Source: Cyanomargarita calcarea GSE-NOS-MK-12-04C (lineage in GTDB: Bacteria > Cyanobacteriota > Cyanobacteriia > Cyanobacteriales > Nostocaceae). Taken from it: a stretch of 64,000 bases of DNA. The stretch covers positions 1-64,000 of the forward strand of contig JAHHGZ010000038.1 in assembly GCA_019359595.1 (NCBI GenBank), in the 5' to 3' direction. Shown here piece by piece: positions 1-9,050 of the stretch. The translations under genes were made by a program, and so were the position numbers. A model generated the notes under the pieces. It did no database searches. It worked only from the letters and a program-made list of their open reading frames with translations, and was not told the origin of the DNA. Position 1 is the first letter of the stretch. Every line of letters begins with the position of its first letter.

Positions 1-242
<242 letters not shown>

Positions 243-281
243 TTCTGAAGGGAAAACGTAACATACGGTTTCTAAAATAGT

Positions 282-318
282 AAAAAACGCTCTCTGGGAA
301 ACTGGGGGGCGTTTTTTT
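282..318 (+). terminator. Intrinsic terminator of psbA
   Basis: AAAAAACGC pairs with GCGTTTTTT around a GC-rich inner stem, and a T run follows directly. It lies 40 bp after the psbA stop codon. Confidence 0.85.
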
Positions 319-335
319 ATGAAACTCCCTCCTTC

Positions 336-549
336 TAGTACTACAGCACACTGAATATGGAAAGGAATGAACCGCGAAGACGCAAAGGACGCGAAGGAAG
401 GTTTGCTTTAGTGGCGACTACTAGTACTCCACCACACTGAATATTAGGGGTGAACCTTCTTGAGATTTCTCTTCTTTCGTTCTTTCTTCGTGTCCTTTGC
501 GTCTTCGCGGTTCAATCCCTCCCCCTCAAAATTATTAACAGACTACTAC
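336..549. repeat. Composite palindromic intergenic element (MITE-like)
   Basis: This fills the gap between psbA and aroC. Two direct copies of a CTAGTACT(A/C)CA(G/C)CACACTGAATAT end sequence start near 342 and 421. A perfect 23-bp inverted repeat joins 368-390 to 492-514. The right end (CCCCTCAAAATTATTAACAGACTACTACT-like, split here only for description) resembles the inverted complement of the left end. A compact relative lies at 60667-60738. No ORF is present. I infer a non-autonomous repeat; it could also be simple intergenic palindrome accretion. Confidence 0.5.
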
Positions 550-669
550 TTATATTTGCAGCAAAGTAAATCTTGTAAATATAAGTAAAATTTTGATATC
601 TTTTGCGTCTTGGTAGTTGAACAAGACATCAGGTAAAATATATAAGCTTGACCATATTTCCTCAACATC

Positions 670-1758
670 ATGGGCAACTCATTTGGGCATCTATTTCGGA
701 TCACAACTTTTGGTGAGTCCCACGGTGGCGGTGTGGGAGTTGTAATTGATGGCTGTCCTCCGCAACTAGAAATTTCCACTGAAGAAATACAGTTTGAGTT
801 AGATAGAAGGCGTCCGGGACAAAGTAAGATTACAACGCCACGCAAGGAAGAAGATAAATGTGAGATCCTTTCTGGCGTGTTTGAAGGCAAAACTTTGGGA
901 ACACCTATAGCTATTTTGGTACGCAACAAAGATGCTCGTTCCCAAGACTATGACGAGATGGCACAGAAATATCGCCCTTCTCATGCGGATGCTACTTATG
1001 ATGCCAAATATGGGATTAGAAATTGGCAGGGTGGCGGTAGGTCATCAGCACGGGAGACAATTGGTAGGGTAGCTGCAGGTGCGATCGCGAAAAAAATTCT
1101 CCGTCAAGTTGCTGGTGTGGAAATCATCGGTTATGTGAAGCGGATCAAGGATTTAGAAGGTACTGTCGATTCAAATACCGTTACTTTAGAAGAAGTTGAA
1201 AGCAACATCGTCCGCTGCCCCGATGCTGAATGTGCGGAACGGATGATTGAATTAATTGAGCAGATTGGTAGAAGTGGTGATTCTATCGGTGGTGTGGTGG
1301 AATGTGTAGCGCGGAATGTCCCCAAAGGTTTGGGCGATCCAGTATTTGATAAGCTGGAGGCAGATATCGCCAAAGGTGTGATGTCTCTCCCCGCAAGTAA
1401 AGGCTTTGAAATTGGTTCCGGTTTTGCTGGGACGCTCTTAACTGGGATTGAGCATAACGACGAATATTATATTGATGAAAACGGTGAAGTACGCACCGTA
1501 ACTAACCGCTCTGGTGGGATTCAAGGTGGAATTTCCAACGGTGAAAATATCATTTTGCGTGTAGCATTCAAGCCGACCGCAACTATTAGAAAAGAGCAGA
1601 AGACAGTTAACCGCGAGGGTGAGGAGACATTGTTAGCCGCGAAAGGAAGACACGACCCTTGCGTGTTACCACGGGCGGTACCAATGGTTGAGGCTATGGT
1701 TGCTTTGGTACTGTGTGACCATTTGTTAAGGGATTATGGGCAATGTAAAGTACTTTAA
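670..1758 (+). CDS. aroC: Chorismate synthase
   Basis: Converts 5-enolpyruvylshikimate-3-phosphate to chorismate, the last common step of aromatic amino acid synthesis, using reduced FMN. At 362 aa it has the normal family length. It opens with [19 protein letters not shown], the AroC signature at the N-terminus. The conserved [14 protein letters not shown] block, followed by [14 protein letters not shown], lies near residues 100-130. The C-terminal region has the family's R(H)[10 protein letters not shown] motif. The ATG at 670 starts exactly at the conserved first residues. It is monocistronic in this window: repeats lie upstream and a Uma2 gene begins 25 bp downstream. Confidence 0.97.
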   Translation: MGNSFGHLFRITTFGESHGGGVGVVIDGCPPQLEISTEEIQFELDRRRPGQSKITTPRKEEDKCEILSGVFEGKTLGTPIAILVRNKDARSQDYDEMAQKYRPSHADATYDAKYGIRNWQGGGRSSARETIGRVAAGAIAKKILRQVAGVEIIGYVKRIKDLEGTVDSNTVTLEEVESNIVRCPDAECAERMIELIEQIGRSGDSIGGVVECVARNVPKGLGDPVFDKLEADIAKGVMSLPASKGFEIGSGFAGTLLTGIEHNDEYYIDENGEVRTVTNRSGGIQGGISNGENIILRVAFKPTATIRKEQKTVNREGEETLLAAKGRHDPCVLPRAVPMVEAMVALVLCDHLLRDYGQCKVL

Positions 1759-1783
1759 ACGTTAAGAAAATGTCAATGTGTTT

Positions 1784-2395
1784 ATGACCCAAGCACAGCC
1801 AAAATTAGTAACCTTTGAAGCATTCGCAGCATGGCGACCCGAAAATGGCCGTTACGAACTACACGATGGGATAATTGTTGAGATGGCGCAACCATTGGGA
1901 GGACATGAAAAGGTTACAGGATTCTTGGCTCGAAAAGTGACTCTCGAGTTTGATAAATTAGACCTCCCCTACTTCATCCCCAAAAAAGTATTGGTTAAAC
2001 CATTAGAAAATGAATCGGGTTATGAGCCTGATGTATTGCTAATAAACGATAACAATCTTGTAAATGAGCCGTTGTGGAAAAAATCGTCAACTGTAATCTA
2101 CGGGGCATCAATTCCGCTAATTGTAGAAGTTGTTTCAACCAACTGGGATGATGATTACTATATGAAACAAGGAAGATATGAAAGCATGGGAATTCCAGAA
2201 TACTGGATTGCTGATTATCTGGGACTAGGAGCAAAAAAGTTTACAGGGAATCCCAAACAACCGACTTTCTCGGTTTATCAATTAATCGATGAAGAATATC
2301 AAGTTAGCCAGTTCCGAGGTAGCGATCGCATTGTTTCTCCGACATTCCCCCAACTCAACCTGACTGCACAACAGATTTTTGATGCTGCTTTGTAG
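1784..2395 (+). CDS. Uma2 family (DUF820) putative endonuclease
   Basis: About 203 aa of the Uma2/DUF820 family, which has a restriction-endonuclease-like (PD-(D/E)XK) fold, is greatly expanded in cyanobacteria, and has no settled function. Visible signatures are an N-terminal VTFEAFAAW block, YELHDGIIVEM, GYEPDVLLI, LIVEVVS and the terminal GIPEYWIAD motif. The frame opens at a GTG at 1778, but the ATG at 1784 starts with MTQAQPKLVTFE, which matches the usual family start (compare the remnant at 3251-3481, MTQALNKLVTFDE), so I chose the ATG. It lies at the left edge of a decayed restriction-modification island. Confidence 0.85.
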   Translation: MTQAQPKLVTFEAFAAWRPENGRYELHDGIIVEMAQPLGGHEKVTGFLARKVTLEFDKLDLPYFIPKKVLVKPLENESGYEPDVLLINDNNLVNEPLWKKSSTVIYGASIPLIVEVVSTNWDDDYYMKQGRYESMGIPEYWIADYLGLGAKKFTGNPKQPTFSVYQLIDEEYQVSQFRGSDRIVSPTFPQLNLTAQQIFDAAL

Positions 2396-2399
2396 TTTG

Positions 2400-2675
2400 A
2401 TGACCCGAAAACAGGATTTTAAAACGAAAAAATCAGACTTCCAGATGTTAGATGAAAATGAGGAAACTCCAAAAATAGAGCGTGCAGGTAAGGCTTTTTT
2501 TGTACCCAAAGATGAGATACAAGCTAATGGTTATGATTTATCGATTAATCGGTACAAGGAAGTTGAGTATGAGGAAGTAAATTATGAGATGCCGAAGGTG
2601 ATTTTAGAGAAGTTACGCACGTTGGAAGAGGAGATAAAGGCAGATTTAGATGTTTTAGAAGATTTGTTGTCGTAG
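2400..2675 (+). pseudogene. C-terminal remnant of type I restriction-modification DNA methyltransferase (HsdM)
   Basis: About 91 residues that match only the extreme C-terminus of HsdM. KAFFVPKDEIQANGYDLSIN, then RYKEVEYEEVNYE and PPKVILEKL-like residues, form the recognisable tail after the methylase domain. The methyltransferase catalytic motifs (NPPF/Y, SAM-binding) are absent and the upstream sequence belongs to the Uma2 gene. The piece is therefore a 5'-truncated relic. An hsdR C-terminal relic lies 1 kb downstream on the same strand, so the pair probably came from one hsd operon. The ATG at 2400 is only the first convenient codon; translation is not demonstrated. Confidence 0.75.
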
Positions 2676-2819
2676 GATAGGCATCCGGCCTGTCCGTCTG
2701 GATGTGGTACTTAGATTAGTCATTTTGCGCTCCTGTTCAAATTTCTGAAAATCTTGCCTCATATTTCAAATACCCCGTAGGGGCACTTGGGATATTGTGC
2801 CCTCATCATCCTAATCGCA

Positions 2820-3262
2820 CTAACTATTTTGATTTTGCTGCAACCAGCGTACTAAATCGTCAGTAGAGGTAAAATTTAACAAGGCCTGACCGAGCGCTTC
2901 CAACTTCTTAAGCGTCAGAGACTCGATAGCCGTGCGATTTTGTTGTGGTACTTCTCCTATACGTGTATTTAGCAGTAGCAAGATAAGTGAGCGTCCCTCT
3001 GCAAGTTCGCCACGCTCGTAGCCAATGCGTTCGGCATTAGTAATGTAAGTCACTTTGCGCTCCTTTTCAAATTGCTTAAAATCTTCCCAAAACTCGTTTT
3101 CTAACCCTTTTGGCAATATCATAACCCAATCGATAAACTTATACAGTTTGCGAATATCTTGTTCGCTTAGTCCCAAGTCATAAAGCCTGCGAATGAGGCT
3201 AAATTTCCAATGTTTACGCTGTTTTGCCTCCTTTAAGGTCTGCTGGGTTCTCAGGTGTTTAC
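2820..3262 (-). pseudogene. 5'-truncated Rpn/PD-(D/E)XK transposase-like protein (DUF4351-type C-terminus)
   Basis: Reading from about 3262 down to 2820, the frame gives ISKHLRTQQTLKEAKQRKHW, then KFSLIRRLYDLGLSEQDI and a FIDWVMILPKGLE segment, then ERIGYERGE. This is the C-terminal half of a cyanobacterial Rpn family (recombination-promoting nuclease/putative transposase) protein. It ends in an IESLTLKKLEALGQALLNF segment typical of the DUF4351 tail. The N-terminal nuclease domain is missing: upstream the sequence switches to a Uma2 gene in another frame. The ATG at 3176 is internal to the conserved domain and is not a family start. Confidence 0.7.
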
Positions 3263-3481
3263 TAATACTGTTTTTGGAATACCGTAATTAAGGTTAAGTT
3301 TGCGATATTCACTCACTAAAATATTTACTAAAAACGCGATAATTTCTTCATGGTCGCCAGTTGGTAGAGGCACTTGTATAATTTCTCCGTCGTATAATTC
3401 GCAGCGAATATTTTCAGGTTGCGATTGTAGAAAGTTTACAAACTCATCGAATGTAACTAGTTTGTTTAATGCTTGCGTCAT
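3251..3481 (-). pseudogene. 3'-truncated Uma2 family protein
   Basis: 76 residues beginning MTQALNKLVTFDEFVNFL and containing RCELYDGEIIQVPLPTGDHE, the N-terminal third of a Uma2 (DUF820) protein. The frame stops right after IPKTVLVNT, where full-length relatives (for example 1784-2395 in this window) continue with the PD-(D/E)XK core. The break coincides with the start of the Rpn-like remnant, so a deletion or recombination probably joined two genes here. The catalytic acidic residues are missing, so the product would be inactive as a nuclease. Confidence 0.75.
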
Positions 3482-3482
3482 T

Positions 3483-3662
3483 TTAATTATTCCTTTGGAT
3501 TAATTGTAAAAGTATCGCTTCTAAGCGGTCTAAGGCGGCGTTAGTAGTGCGTTGATGTTCAACAAAATTGCGTTGTTGTGCCTCAAAAAGTCTTTGTGTA
3601 TTTTCTTGGGAAGTTTCAAAATTTTGTTGGTGTACTTCAAAATTTCGTTGCAACTTGCGATA
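3483..3662 (-). pseudogene. C-terminal remnant of a coiled-coil protein upstream of the Uma2 fragment
   Basis: An open frame of 59 codons without a start codon ends one base before the ATG of the truncated Uma2 gene. It is rich in Gln, Asn, Glu and Arg, with repeated (Q)RNFE(V/T)-like units (RNFEVHQQNFETSQ, RLFEAQQRNFVEHQ) and a final LDRLEAILLQLIQ heptad, so a coiled coil is likely. The tight spacing suggests it was once co-transcribed with the Uma2 gene. The 5' end is cut by a stop codon and the C/G palindrome at 3675-3693. No function can be assigned. Confidence 0.5.
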
Positions 3663-3674
3663 CTACCCCCCCAA

Positions 3675-3693
3675 CCCCCCTTGTTAAGGGGGG
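3675..3693. repeat. Short perfect palindrome CCCCCCTT-gtt-AAGGGGGG
   Basis: An 8-bp perfect stem with a 3-nt loop sits exactly at the junction between the minus-strand coiled-coil remnant and the plus-strand hsdR remnant. It marks a rearrangement breakpoint or a small inserted repeat. Confidence 0.6.
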
Positions 3694-3698
3694 CTAGG

Positions 3699-4450
3699 AG
3701 TGCTGGTAATTATACCGCACTCTGCGACCAAATGCGCGACTTGCTGCAACGTCTCGAACAAAAGCGGACTGTTCCAATAGTGAAAGCAAAGTTACCGTTG
3801 ATTGAAGAAGTCCAAACCGAAACGTGGTGGACTGATGCAGCACCGTTCATGATTGAGAATATCCGGTTGCAGTTGCGCGACTTAATCAAATTTATTGACC
3901 GTGAAGAACAAACTATAGTATATACAGACTTTACAGACGAACTCGAAGACCTCGAAGAAGTTAACGTTCCGACTCGACATGGTTTTAGTTCGCATCAATA
4001 CCGGAAAAAGGTCGAAGCATATATTCGTGACAATCAAAACCATGTAGCGATCGCCAAACTCAAACGCAATGAACCGTTAATTTATGGTGATGCGATCGCA
4101 CTGGAAAAAATGGTATACAGTGCCGATATAGTCGAAAGTCGAGAGCAATTTCAAAAAGTCTACGGTAATGTGAACCTTAAACGCTTTGTTCGTGAACTCG
4201 TTGGTTTAGACCGCAACGCAGTCAAAAAAGCCTTTAAGAAATACCTCAAACCGCAATTCGACAGCAATCAAATCCGCTTTGTCGAAATGATTATCGATTA
4301 TTTGACGCAAAACGGTACGATGGACAATTTGCTGACTTACATCAAGACGGTTTAGATGGTGTGTTTAGTAATGATAATCAGATTGAAGAGATTATTGCGA
4401 TTGTCGGCTCGTTTAGTGCGAATGCTGGTGTGAAATTTGATGCCGTGTAA
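3699..4450 (+). pseudogene. C-terminal remnant of type I restriction endonuclease subunit R (HsdR), frameshifted
   Basis: From about 3710 the frame resembles the C-terminal helical domain of HsdR (EcoR124 C-terminal type): LLQRLEQKRTVPIVKAKLP, EVQTETWW, IVYTDFTDELEDLEEVN, AIAKLKRNEPL, FVRELVGLDRNAVKKAFKKY and NQIRFVEMIIDYLTQNG. That frame ends at 4355. A second frame, open from about 4322 to 4450, gives FADLHQDGLDGVF and then IEEIIAIV, which is how HsdR proteins normally end. The gene therefore has a frameshift or small deletion near 4325. The nuclease and helicase motor domains are absent. Bases 3552-3698 that extend the frame upstream do not look like HsdR. Confidence 0.8.
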
Positions 4451-4554
4451 AATACTAGATCGAAATCTCAATTAACTCGCAACCCCAAGTATTGAACTAT
4501 TGAACTGCCTTAGGGGAACGCTATATAATTAGGCAGTTATTCGCGGAGTAAACT

Positions 4555-4770
4555 ATGCTAGATGAAGCAATTCTCGAACGTCGTTTAGCAATTATTGAAC
4601 AAGAGGTCAGCGAACTTAAACGTAAAGCTGATAGTAAAAGTACTTCTAGCAACTGGATGGATAACCTTATTGGCTCAATCTCTGATGAATCTGCTTTTCT
4701 TGAAGCTTTAGAGTATGGACGCTCTTTCCGTGAAGCTGATAGACCCATTGATGATGACCAACAAACGTGA
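4555..4770 (+). CDS. Putative antitoxin partner of PIN-domain toxin
   Basis: 71 aa, highly charged, beginning MLDEAILERRLAIIEQEVSE with a predicted coiled-coil/heptad N-terminal half and an acidic tail (READRPIDDDQQT). I see no ribbon-helix-helix or AbrB signature, so the assignment rests on context: its stop codon overlaps the GTG start of a PIN toxin by 4 bases, the typical layout of antitoxin-toxin operons. The product would bind and neutralise the toxin. This pair is intact while the genes around it are decayed, as expected for an addiction module. Confidence 0.6.
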   Translation: MLDEAILERRLAIIEQEVSELKRKADSKSTSSNWMDNLIGSISDESAFLEALEYGRSFREADRPIDDDQQT

Positions 4771-5195
4771 AGTACTTGCTCGACACTGACCATATCAGTT
4801 TCTTACAACGACGTACAGGTTTAGAGTTTGCGAACTTAACTGCTCGAATTGCCCGACACTCATCGGCAGATTTTGCTTTATCCGTCGTCAGCTTCCACGA
4901 GCAAGTTATTGGTGCCCATACATTTATCAATCGTGCCCAAACAAAGACTGATATAATTCGTGGATATACGCTACTGTTAGAAACTCTTCAGGGCTTTTCG
5001 ACAGCTCCAGTGCTACCCTTTGATATTGCAGCAATCGGAATTTTTGATGAATTACGAGTACAAAAGATTCGCATATCAACAATGGATTTACGAATTGCAG
5101 CGATCGCGCTTTCGAGAAACTTGGTGCTATTAAGTCGGAATGTTGGCGACTTCAGCAAAGTACCAGAACTAGTAACAGAAGATTGGACAATTTGA
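4767..5195 (+). CDS. VapC-like PIN domain ribonuclease toxin
   Basis: 142 aa. PIN-domain proteins of the VapC type are Mg2+-dependent endoribonucleases that cleave tRNA or rRNA. It begins MKYLLDTDHISFL (first acidic residue of the active site). It has an Glu in the FHEQVIG segment, Asp in STMDLRIAAIAL, and ends with LLSRNVGDFSKVPEL, the usual last acidic site (N-x-x-D-F). The start is GTG at 4767 in a GTGA overlap with the upstream gene, implying translational coupling. The target cannot be told from sequence. Confidence 0.85.
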   Translation: MKYLLDTDHISFLQRRTGLEFANLTARIARHSSADFALSVVSFHEQVIGAHTFINRAQTKTDIIRGYTLLLETLQGFSTAPVLPFDIAAIGIFDELRVQKIRISTMDLRIAAIALSRNLVLLSRNVGDFSKVPELVTEDWTI

Positions 5196-5499
5196 TTTCG
5201 TTGGATAAAGAGCCGTCTAAGTACATTATTAGGGTTTTCATTACTTTATAATAATCAAAATTATCATCTGCCTTTTGGTACTTGTGTTAAAGGTAATAAC
5301 CTTTAATCTGACAAATATTGAATCGCTATACTACTACAGCTTAGATTTTTTGCGTAGACTTAAAACTTAGTTGCCGCATAACATAAGTCGAGTCGTTATA
5401 ATAGTCATCTACAATACAATTTAGCTGAAACCGCAGTATCATAATAGACAATGCCAAAATATTGCTGTAAACAAGGCATTTTCTATCTGGTCATATCAT
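5196..5499. other. Intergenic region between toxin gene and SemiSWEET
   Basis: AT-rich 304 bp. I see no convincing gene or strong hairpin. It should contain the promoter of the downstream SemiSWEET/radical SAM pair, but no box could be assigned with confidence. Confidence 0.5.
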
Positions 5500-5754
5500 A
5501 TGGACTCGATTACTATTCTAGGGTTAGTGGCTGCATCGTTAACTACTTTCTCATTTTTACCGCAAATGCTCAAAACATGGCAAACAAAATCAGCAAAAGA
5601 TGTTTCGTTTGTCATGCTTATTTGCTTCAATTTGGGAATATTTTTATGGTTAATTTATGGACTTTACCTGAATGCTTTGCCGATTATTCTGGCTAATGCA
5701 GTGACTTTGTTTTTTAACGTTATAATTTTAGGGCTTAAAATTAAATATAGATAA
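5500..5754 (+). CDS. SemiSWEET-type PQ-loop sugar transporter
   Basis: 84 aa with three hydrophobic helices: residues ~3-22, ~38-58 and ~60-79. This is the size and topology of bacterial SemiSWEETs, which dimerise to form a sugar uniport channel in the membrane. The PQ-loop motif appears as FLPQMLKTWQTKSAKDVS, followed by LICFNLGIFLWLIYGL. The ATG at 5500 sets the normal N-terminus. The next gene starts 6 bp after the stop, so the two are probably co-transcribed, although no functional link with a radical SAM enzyme is known to me. The substrate is not deducible. Confidence 0.85.
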   Translation: MDSITILGLVAASLTTFSFLPQMLKTWQTKSAKDVSFVMLICFNLGIFLWLIYGLYLNALPIILANAVTLFFNVIILGLKIKYR

Positions 5755-5760
5755 ATTGAC

Positions 5761-7407
5761 ATGTCATCCTGTTTATTTGCCTCTGAACGGCTCTTATTTA
5801 CCCCCGCAACTCCCAACACCGACGCTATCCCCCTAATTTTTGCCTTCCCTAACGAGTACACAGTGGGGATTACAAGCCTAGGCTATCAGGTGGTGTGGGC
5901 AACATTGGCAATGCGTGATGATTTGCAAGTGAGTCGTTTATTTACAGATACTCGTGAATTACTTCCCAGACAACCGGAAATACTCGGCTTCTCTATGTCA
6001 TGGGAACTGGATTATGTGAATATTTGGAACCTGCTGGAATCTTTAGATATTCCTGTCAGCACAACTTCTCGCAATAACAATCATCCCATAGTTTTTGGTG
6101 GTGGCCCGGTACTAACTGCCAACCCCGAACCGTTTGCCGAGTTCTTTGATGTAATTTTGTTGGGTGATGGCGAAAATTTGTTGGGGGATTTTATTGATGC
6201 TTACAAAGAAGTTAGAAATAGCGATCGCCAAACTAAATTAAAAGCACTTGCACAAGTTCCTGGAATTTATGTTCCCAGTTTGTATGAGGTAGAATATCAC
6301 AGTTTAGATGGTGCTATTAAGTCAATTAAACCAATTTCATCGCAAATTCCAGCGGTAGTACAAAAGCAAACTTACCGGGGAAATACTCTATCAGCTTCTA
6401 CTGTAGTCACAGAGAAAGCAGCGTGGGAAAATATTTTCATGGTGGAGGTGGTGAGAAGTTGTCCGGAAATGTGCCGTTTCTGTCTGGCAAGTTATCTCAC
6501 ATTGCCTTTTAGAACTGCGAGTCTGGAAGCTTCTCTAATTCCAGCAATTGAAAAAGGGCTACAAGTTACAAATCGCTTAGGATTATTAGGTGCTTCTGTA
6601 ACTCAACATCCAGAATTTGAAGATTTGCTGAATTATATTAGTCAGCCAAAATATGATGATGTCCGTCTCAGCATTGCTTCTGTCAGAACCAACACCGTAA
6701 CAGTGCAACTTGCACAAACTTTGGCAAAACGAGATACAAAATCCTTAACAATCGCTGTAGAAAGCGGCTCGGCAAAATTACGACAAATTATCAATAAAAA
6801 GCTGGAACAAGATGACATAATCCAAGCCGCAATTAACGCCAAAACTGGTGGATTATCGGCATTGAAACTCTACGGAATGGTGGGAATTCCTGGTGAAGAT
6901 TCAGAAGATTTAGATGCAACCGTAGCAATGATGCGTACTATAAAAAAAGCTGCACCCGGTTTGCGCTTAACATTCGGATGCAGTTCTTTTGTACCGAAAG
7001 CACATACTCCTTTTCAATGGTTTGGAGTTAGTAAACAAGCAGAGAAGCGGTTGCAATTTTTGCAAAAACAACTCAAGCCACAGGGAATAGATTTTCGTCC
7101 GGAAAGTTATAATTGGTCAGTAATTCAAGCTTTATTGTCACGAGGAGACAGAAGACTATTCAAACTTTTAGAACTTACCCGCAACTTTGGTGATTCTTTG
7201 GGTAGTTACAAACGTGCTTTCAAAGAGTTGAAGGGACAAATTCCCGATTTAGATTTCTATGTCCATGCAAATTGGTCATGCGAAGAAATATTACCTTGGA
7301 ACCACTTGCAAGGGCCGCTACCTCAGTCTACACTGTTAAAACACTTGGCTGAAGCTACGAGTCAATTTAACTCATCTCAAAAAGAGCTTCAGCTTTTAAA
7401 TTTATAA
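5761..7407 (+). CDS. Radical SAM family protein
   Basis: 548 aa. Radical SAM enzymes use a [4Fe-4S] cluster to split S-adenosylmethionine and start radical chemistry. The cluster motif is VRSCPEMCRFC with Cys234, Cys238 and Cys241 in CxxxCxxC spacing. The N-terminal ~150 residues (FPNEYTVGITSLGYQVVW, LGFSMSWELDY, IVFGGGPVLTANPEPFAEFF, LLGDGE) look like the B12-binding-like N-terminal domain of the radical SAM group that precedes DUF2344-type proteins. The cobalamin DxHxxG motif is not evident, so cobalamin binding is uncertain. The substrate is unknown. It follows the SemiSWEET gene by 6 bp. Confidence 0.88.
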   Translation: MSSCLFASERLLFTPATPNTDAIPLIFAFPNEYTVGITSLGYQVVWATLAMRDDLQVSRLFTDTRELLPRQPEILGFSMSWELDYVNIWNLLESLDIPVSTTSRNNNHPIVFGGGPVLTANPEPFAEFFDVILLGDGENLLGDFIDAYKEVRNSDRQTKLKALAQVPGIYVPSLYEVEYHSLDGAIKSIKPISSQIPAVVQKQTYRGNTLSASTVVTEKAAWENIFMVEVVRSCPEMCRFCLASYLTLPFRTASLEASLIPAIEKGLQVTNRLGLLGASVTQHPEFEDLLNYISQPKYDDVRLSIASVRTNTVTVQLAQTLAKRDTKSLTIAVESGSAKLRQIINKKLEQDDIIQAAINAKTGGLSALKLYGMVGIPGEDSEDLDATVAMMRTIKKAAPGLRLTFGCSSFVPKAHTPFQWFGVSKQAEKRLQFLQKQLKPQGIDFRPESYNWSVIQALLSRGDRRLFKLLELTRNFGDSLGSYKRAFKELKGQIPDLDFYVHANWSCEEILPWNHLQGPLPQSTLLKHLAEATSQFNSSQKELQLLNL

Positions 7408-7531
7408 AACGTACCAGCGGTAGATTAGACCCTGTAAGCCTTCTTGGAGGGTAGTTGAAACGCGGAAGTAGTCCAATTGACTCGCGTCCTCCGTGTTAAT
7501 CCGTATTTAAATTATTTAAGAAAAACTGAAA

Positions 7532-7720
7532 ATGCAAACAACTGCTGAATTTTACTGTGCCTATTGTGGCGAACCTAATCTAACTTTTATCGATATAAGT
7601 GGTGGCAACCAGCAATCTTATGTCGAAGATTGTCAAGTTTGCTGTCGTCCTAATATTTTGTATGTGCGAATTGATGAAGATACCCTTGATATTGAGATAG
7701 ATAGTGAACCCGAAAGTTGA
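7532..7720 (+). CDS. CPXCG motif-containing cysteine-rich protein
   Basis: 62 aa. Contains an N-terminal FYCAYCGEPN knuckle and a second pair in DCQVCCRPN about 28 residues later, giving a likely four-Cys zinc site, then an acidic C-terminus (RIDEDTLDIEIDSEPES). This matches the small CPXCG family found in cyanobacteria and proteobacteria, which has no established role. It stands alone between the radical SAM and SRPBCC genes. Confidence 0.8.
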   Translation: MQTTAEFYCAYCGEPNLTFIDISGGNQQSYVEDCQVCCRPNILYVRIDEDTLDIEIDSEPES

Positions 7721-7827
7721 TTGATGTATGAACAGGTTCGGCAAAAAGCGGTCAGATTTTCTGCTGCTTTATTACCGTTGAGTGTTAAAAAGTATTTTTT
7801 TTTAAATCGAAAATCCAAAATTGGTAA

Positions 7828-8289
7828 ATGCTGCACTTCAAATATTCCTCAGTAATTGCTGCACCTGTGGAAGTTGTCTGGAAATTTCATGAAAGACCTG
7901 ATATTTTGCAACTGCTTACCCCACCTTGGCAACCAGTCCAGGTAATCCGTCGGCAAGGGGGGCTCAATGTAGGTGCGATTACAGAGTTTCGGCTTTTCCT
8001 TGGGCCTCTACCTTTGACTTGGTTAGCGCGTCATACAGAATATTCAGAATACCGATTGTTTACTGACAGACAGCTTTCTGGACCTTTTGAGTCTTGGACT
8101 CACCGACATAAATTTGAACCGGAGAATGGCAAAACTAGGCTAACTGATGAGGTTTTCTTTTCTATACCGGGTGGAGAACCGTTGGAATTTTTTGGTGGTT
8201 GGCTAATGCAAGCCCAACTCAAAGCCATGTTTCGCTACCGTCACGAAGTCACTCAACGTGAATGCAAATCTCTTGTAACTGGAGTTTAG
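7828..8289 (+). CDS. SRPBCC (START/Bet v1-like) family protein
   Basis: 153 aa. Begins MLHFKYSSVIAAPVEVVWKF, the usual first strand and helix of polyketide-cyclase/SRPBCC proteins, with GPFESWTHRHKFEP and TRLTDEVFFSIPGG in the second half. These proteins form a helix-grip cavity that binds hydrophobic ligands. Cyanobacterial relatives of this length are annotated as cyclase/dehydrase or SRPBCC, without a demonstrated ligand. The start at 7828 puts the family motif immediately at the N-terminus. Confidence 0.82.
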   Translation: MLHFKYSSVIAAPVEVVWKFHERPDILQLLTPPWQPVQVIRRQGGLNVGAITEFRLFLGPLPLTWLARHTEYSEYRLFTDRQLSGPFESWTHRHKFEPENGKTRLTDEVFFSIPGGEPLEFFGGWLMQAQLKAMFRYRHEVTQRECKSLVTGV

Positions 8290-8330
8290 ATAGTCAGAGG
8301 AGAAAATCCAAATCCCCCCATGACAGACTA

Positions 8331-9050
8331 TTACTGAGCAGAGTTATTTTGATTATTATTCTCAGTGGTTGGAGAATTGCTATCAGGTGTTACATCTGTA
8401 GTGTTTTGTTTTTCCACAGAAGGAGTAGATTTACTATTATCGGTTTGTGAAGTTGTCGGAGCAGGGCTTGATAACGGCTTGGGGGCAGTAGCTGGAGTTT
8501 GTTGAGCCGGAATAGTAATGTTAATGTTGGGTGTAGCTGGAGTTGGTGCCGGTGCAGCCTTCTGTTGAGGAACAGGGATAAAAACTGGAACTTCCTTAGT
8601 TTTTTCAACTCGAACTGGAACTGCAACTTCTTTGGTTCTTTCAATAATTGTAGTTTGGGGTTGAGACGTTACAGTGACTGTGGGAGATGGGCTGTTAATG
8701 GGTGCAGGAACCACTACTGGTGCAACAGTAGTATTATCTACAGCGCGATCGCGTTGATTAAAATACCACAATGAACCGCCGATTAAACCTGCTAAAGCGG
8801 TAAGCAACATACCGATTAACAATCCACGTCCAGCGTTTTCATTGTCCCGTTCTACTAATGTCCCTTCTTGGTAGTTACGCTCAGATGTTTGACCCTTAAC
8901 ATAACCACTCTCGTAAGATTGAGAATCCACTTTGTTATTGTTAACTGTTTCAGAAGTCCGTGTCACATCGGTGTGGGTATTCCCATTATTATCGGTGTAA
9001 CTTTCATGCTGAACTTCGCGGTAACTTTTGTCATCCTTGGAATTAGTCAT
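8331..9050 (-). CDS. Single-pass membrane protein with Pro/Thr/Ala-rich extracytoplasmic tail
   Basis: About 239 aa counted from MTNSKDDKSYREVQHESY. The frame extends to an ATG at 9104, but the first 18 residues look like untranslated sequence and the ATG at 9050 begins a typical charged N-terminus. Residues ~1-75 are hydrophilic with Ser/Thr/Asn. One membrane helix follows (GRGLLIGMLLTALAGLIGGSLWYF). The remaining ~130 residues are Pro/Ala/Thr-rich with two RTKEVAVPV / KTKEVPVFIPV units. Cyanobacterial relatives are known only as hypothetical proteins. The tail probably spans the periplasm. Confidence 0.7.
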   Translation of the reverse strand: MTNSKDDKSYREVQHESYTDNNGNTHTDVTRTSETVNNNKVDSQSYESGYVKGQTSERNYQEGTLVERDNENAGRGLLIGMLLTALAGLIGGSLWYFNQRDRAVDNTTVAPVVVPAPINSPSPTVTVTSQPQTTIIERTKEVAVPVRVEKTKEVPVFIPVPQQKAAPAPTPATPNINITIPAQQTPATAPKPLSSPAPTTSQTDNSKSTPSVEKQNTTDVTPDSNSPTTENNNQNNSAQ

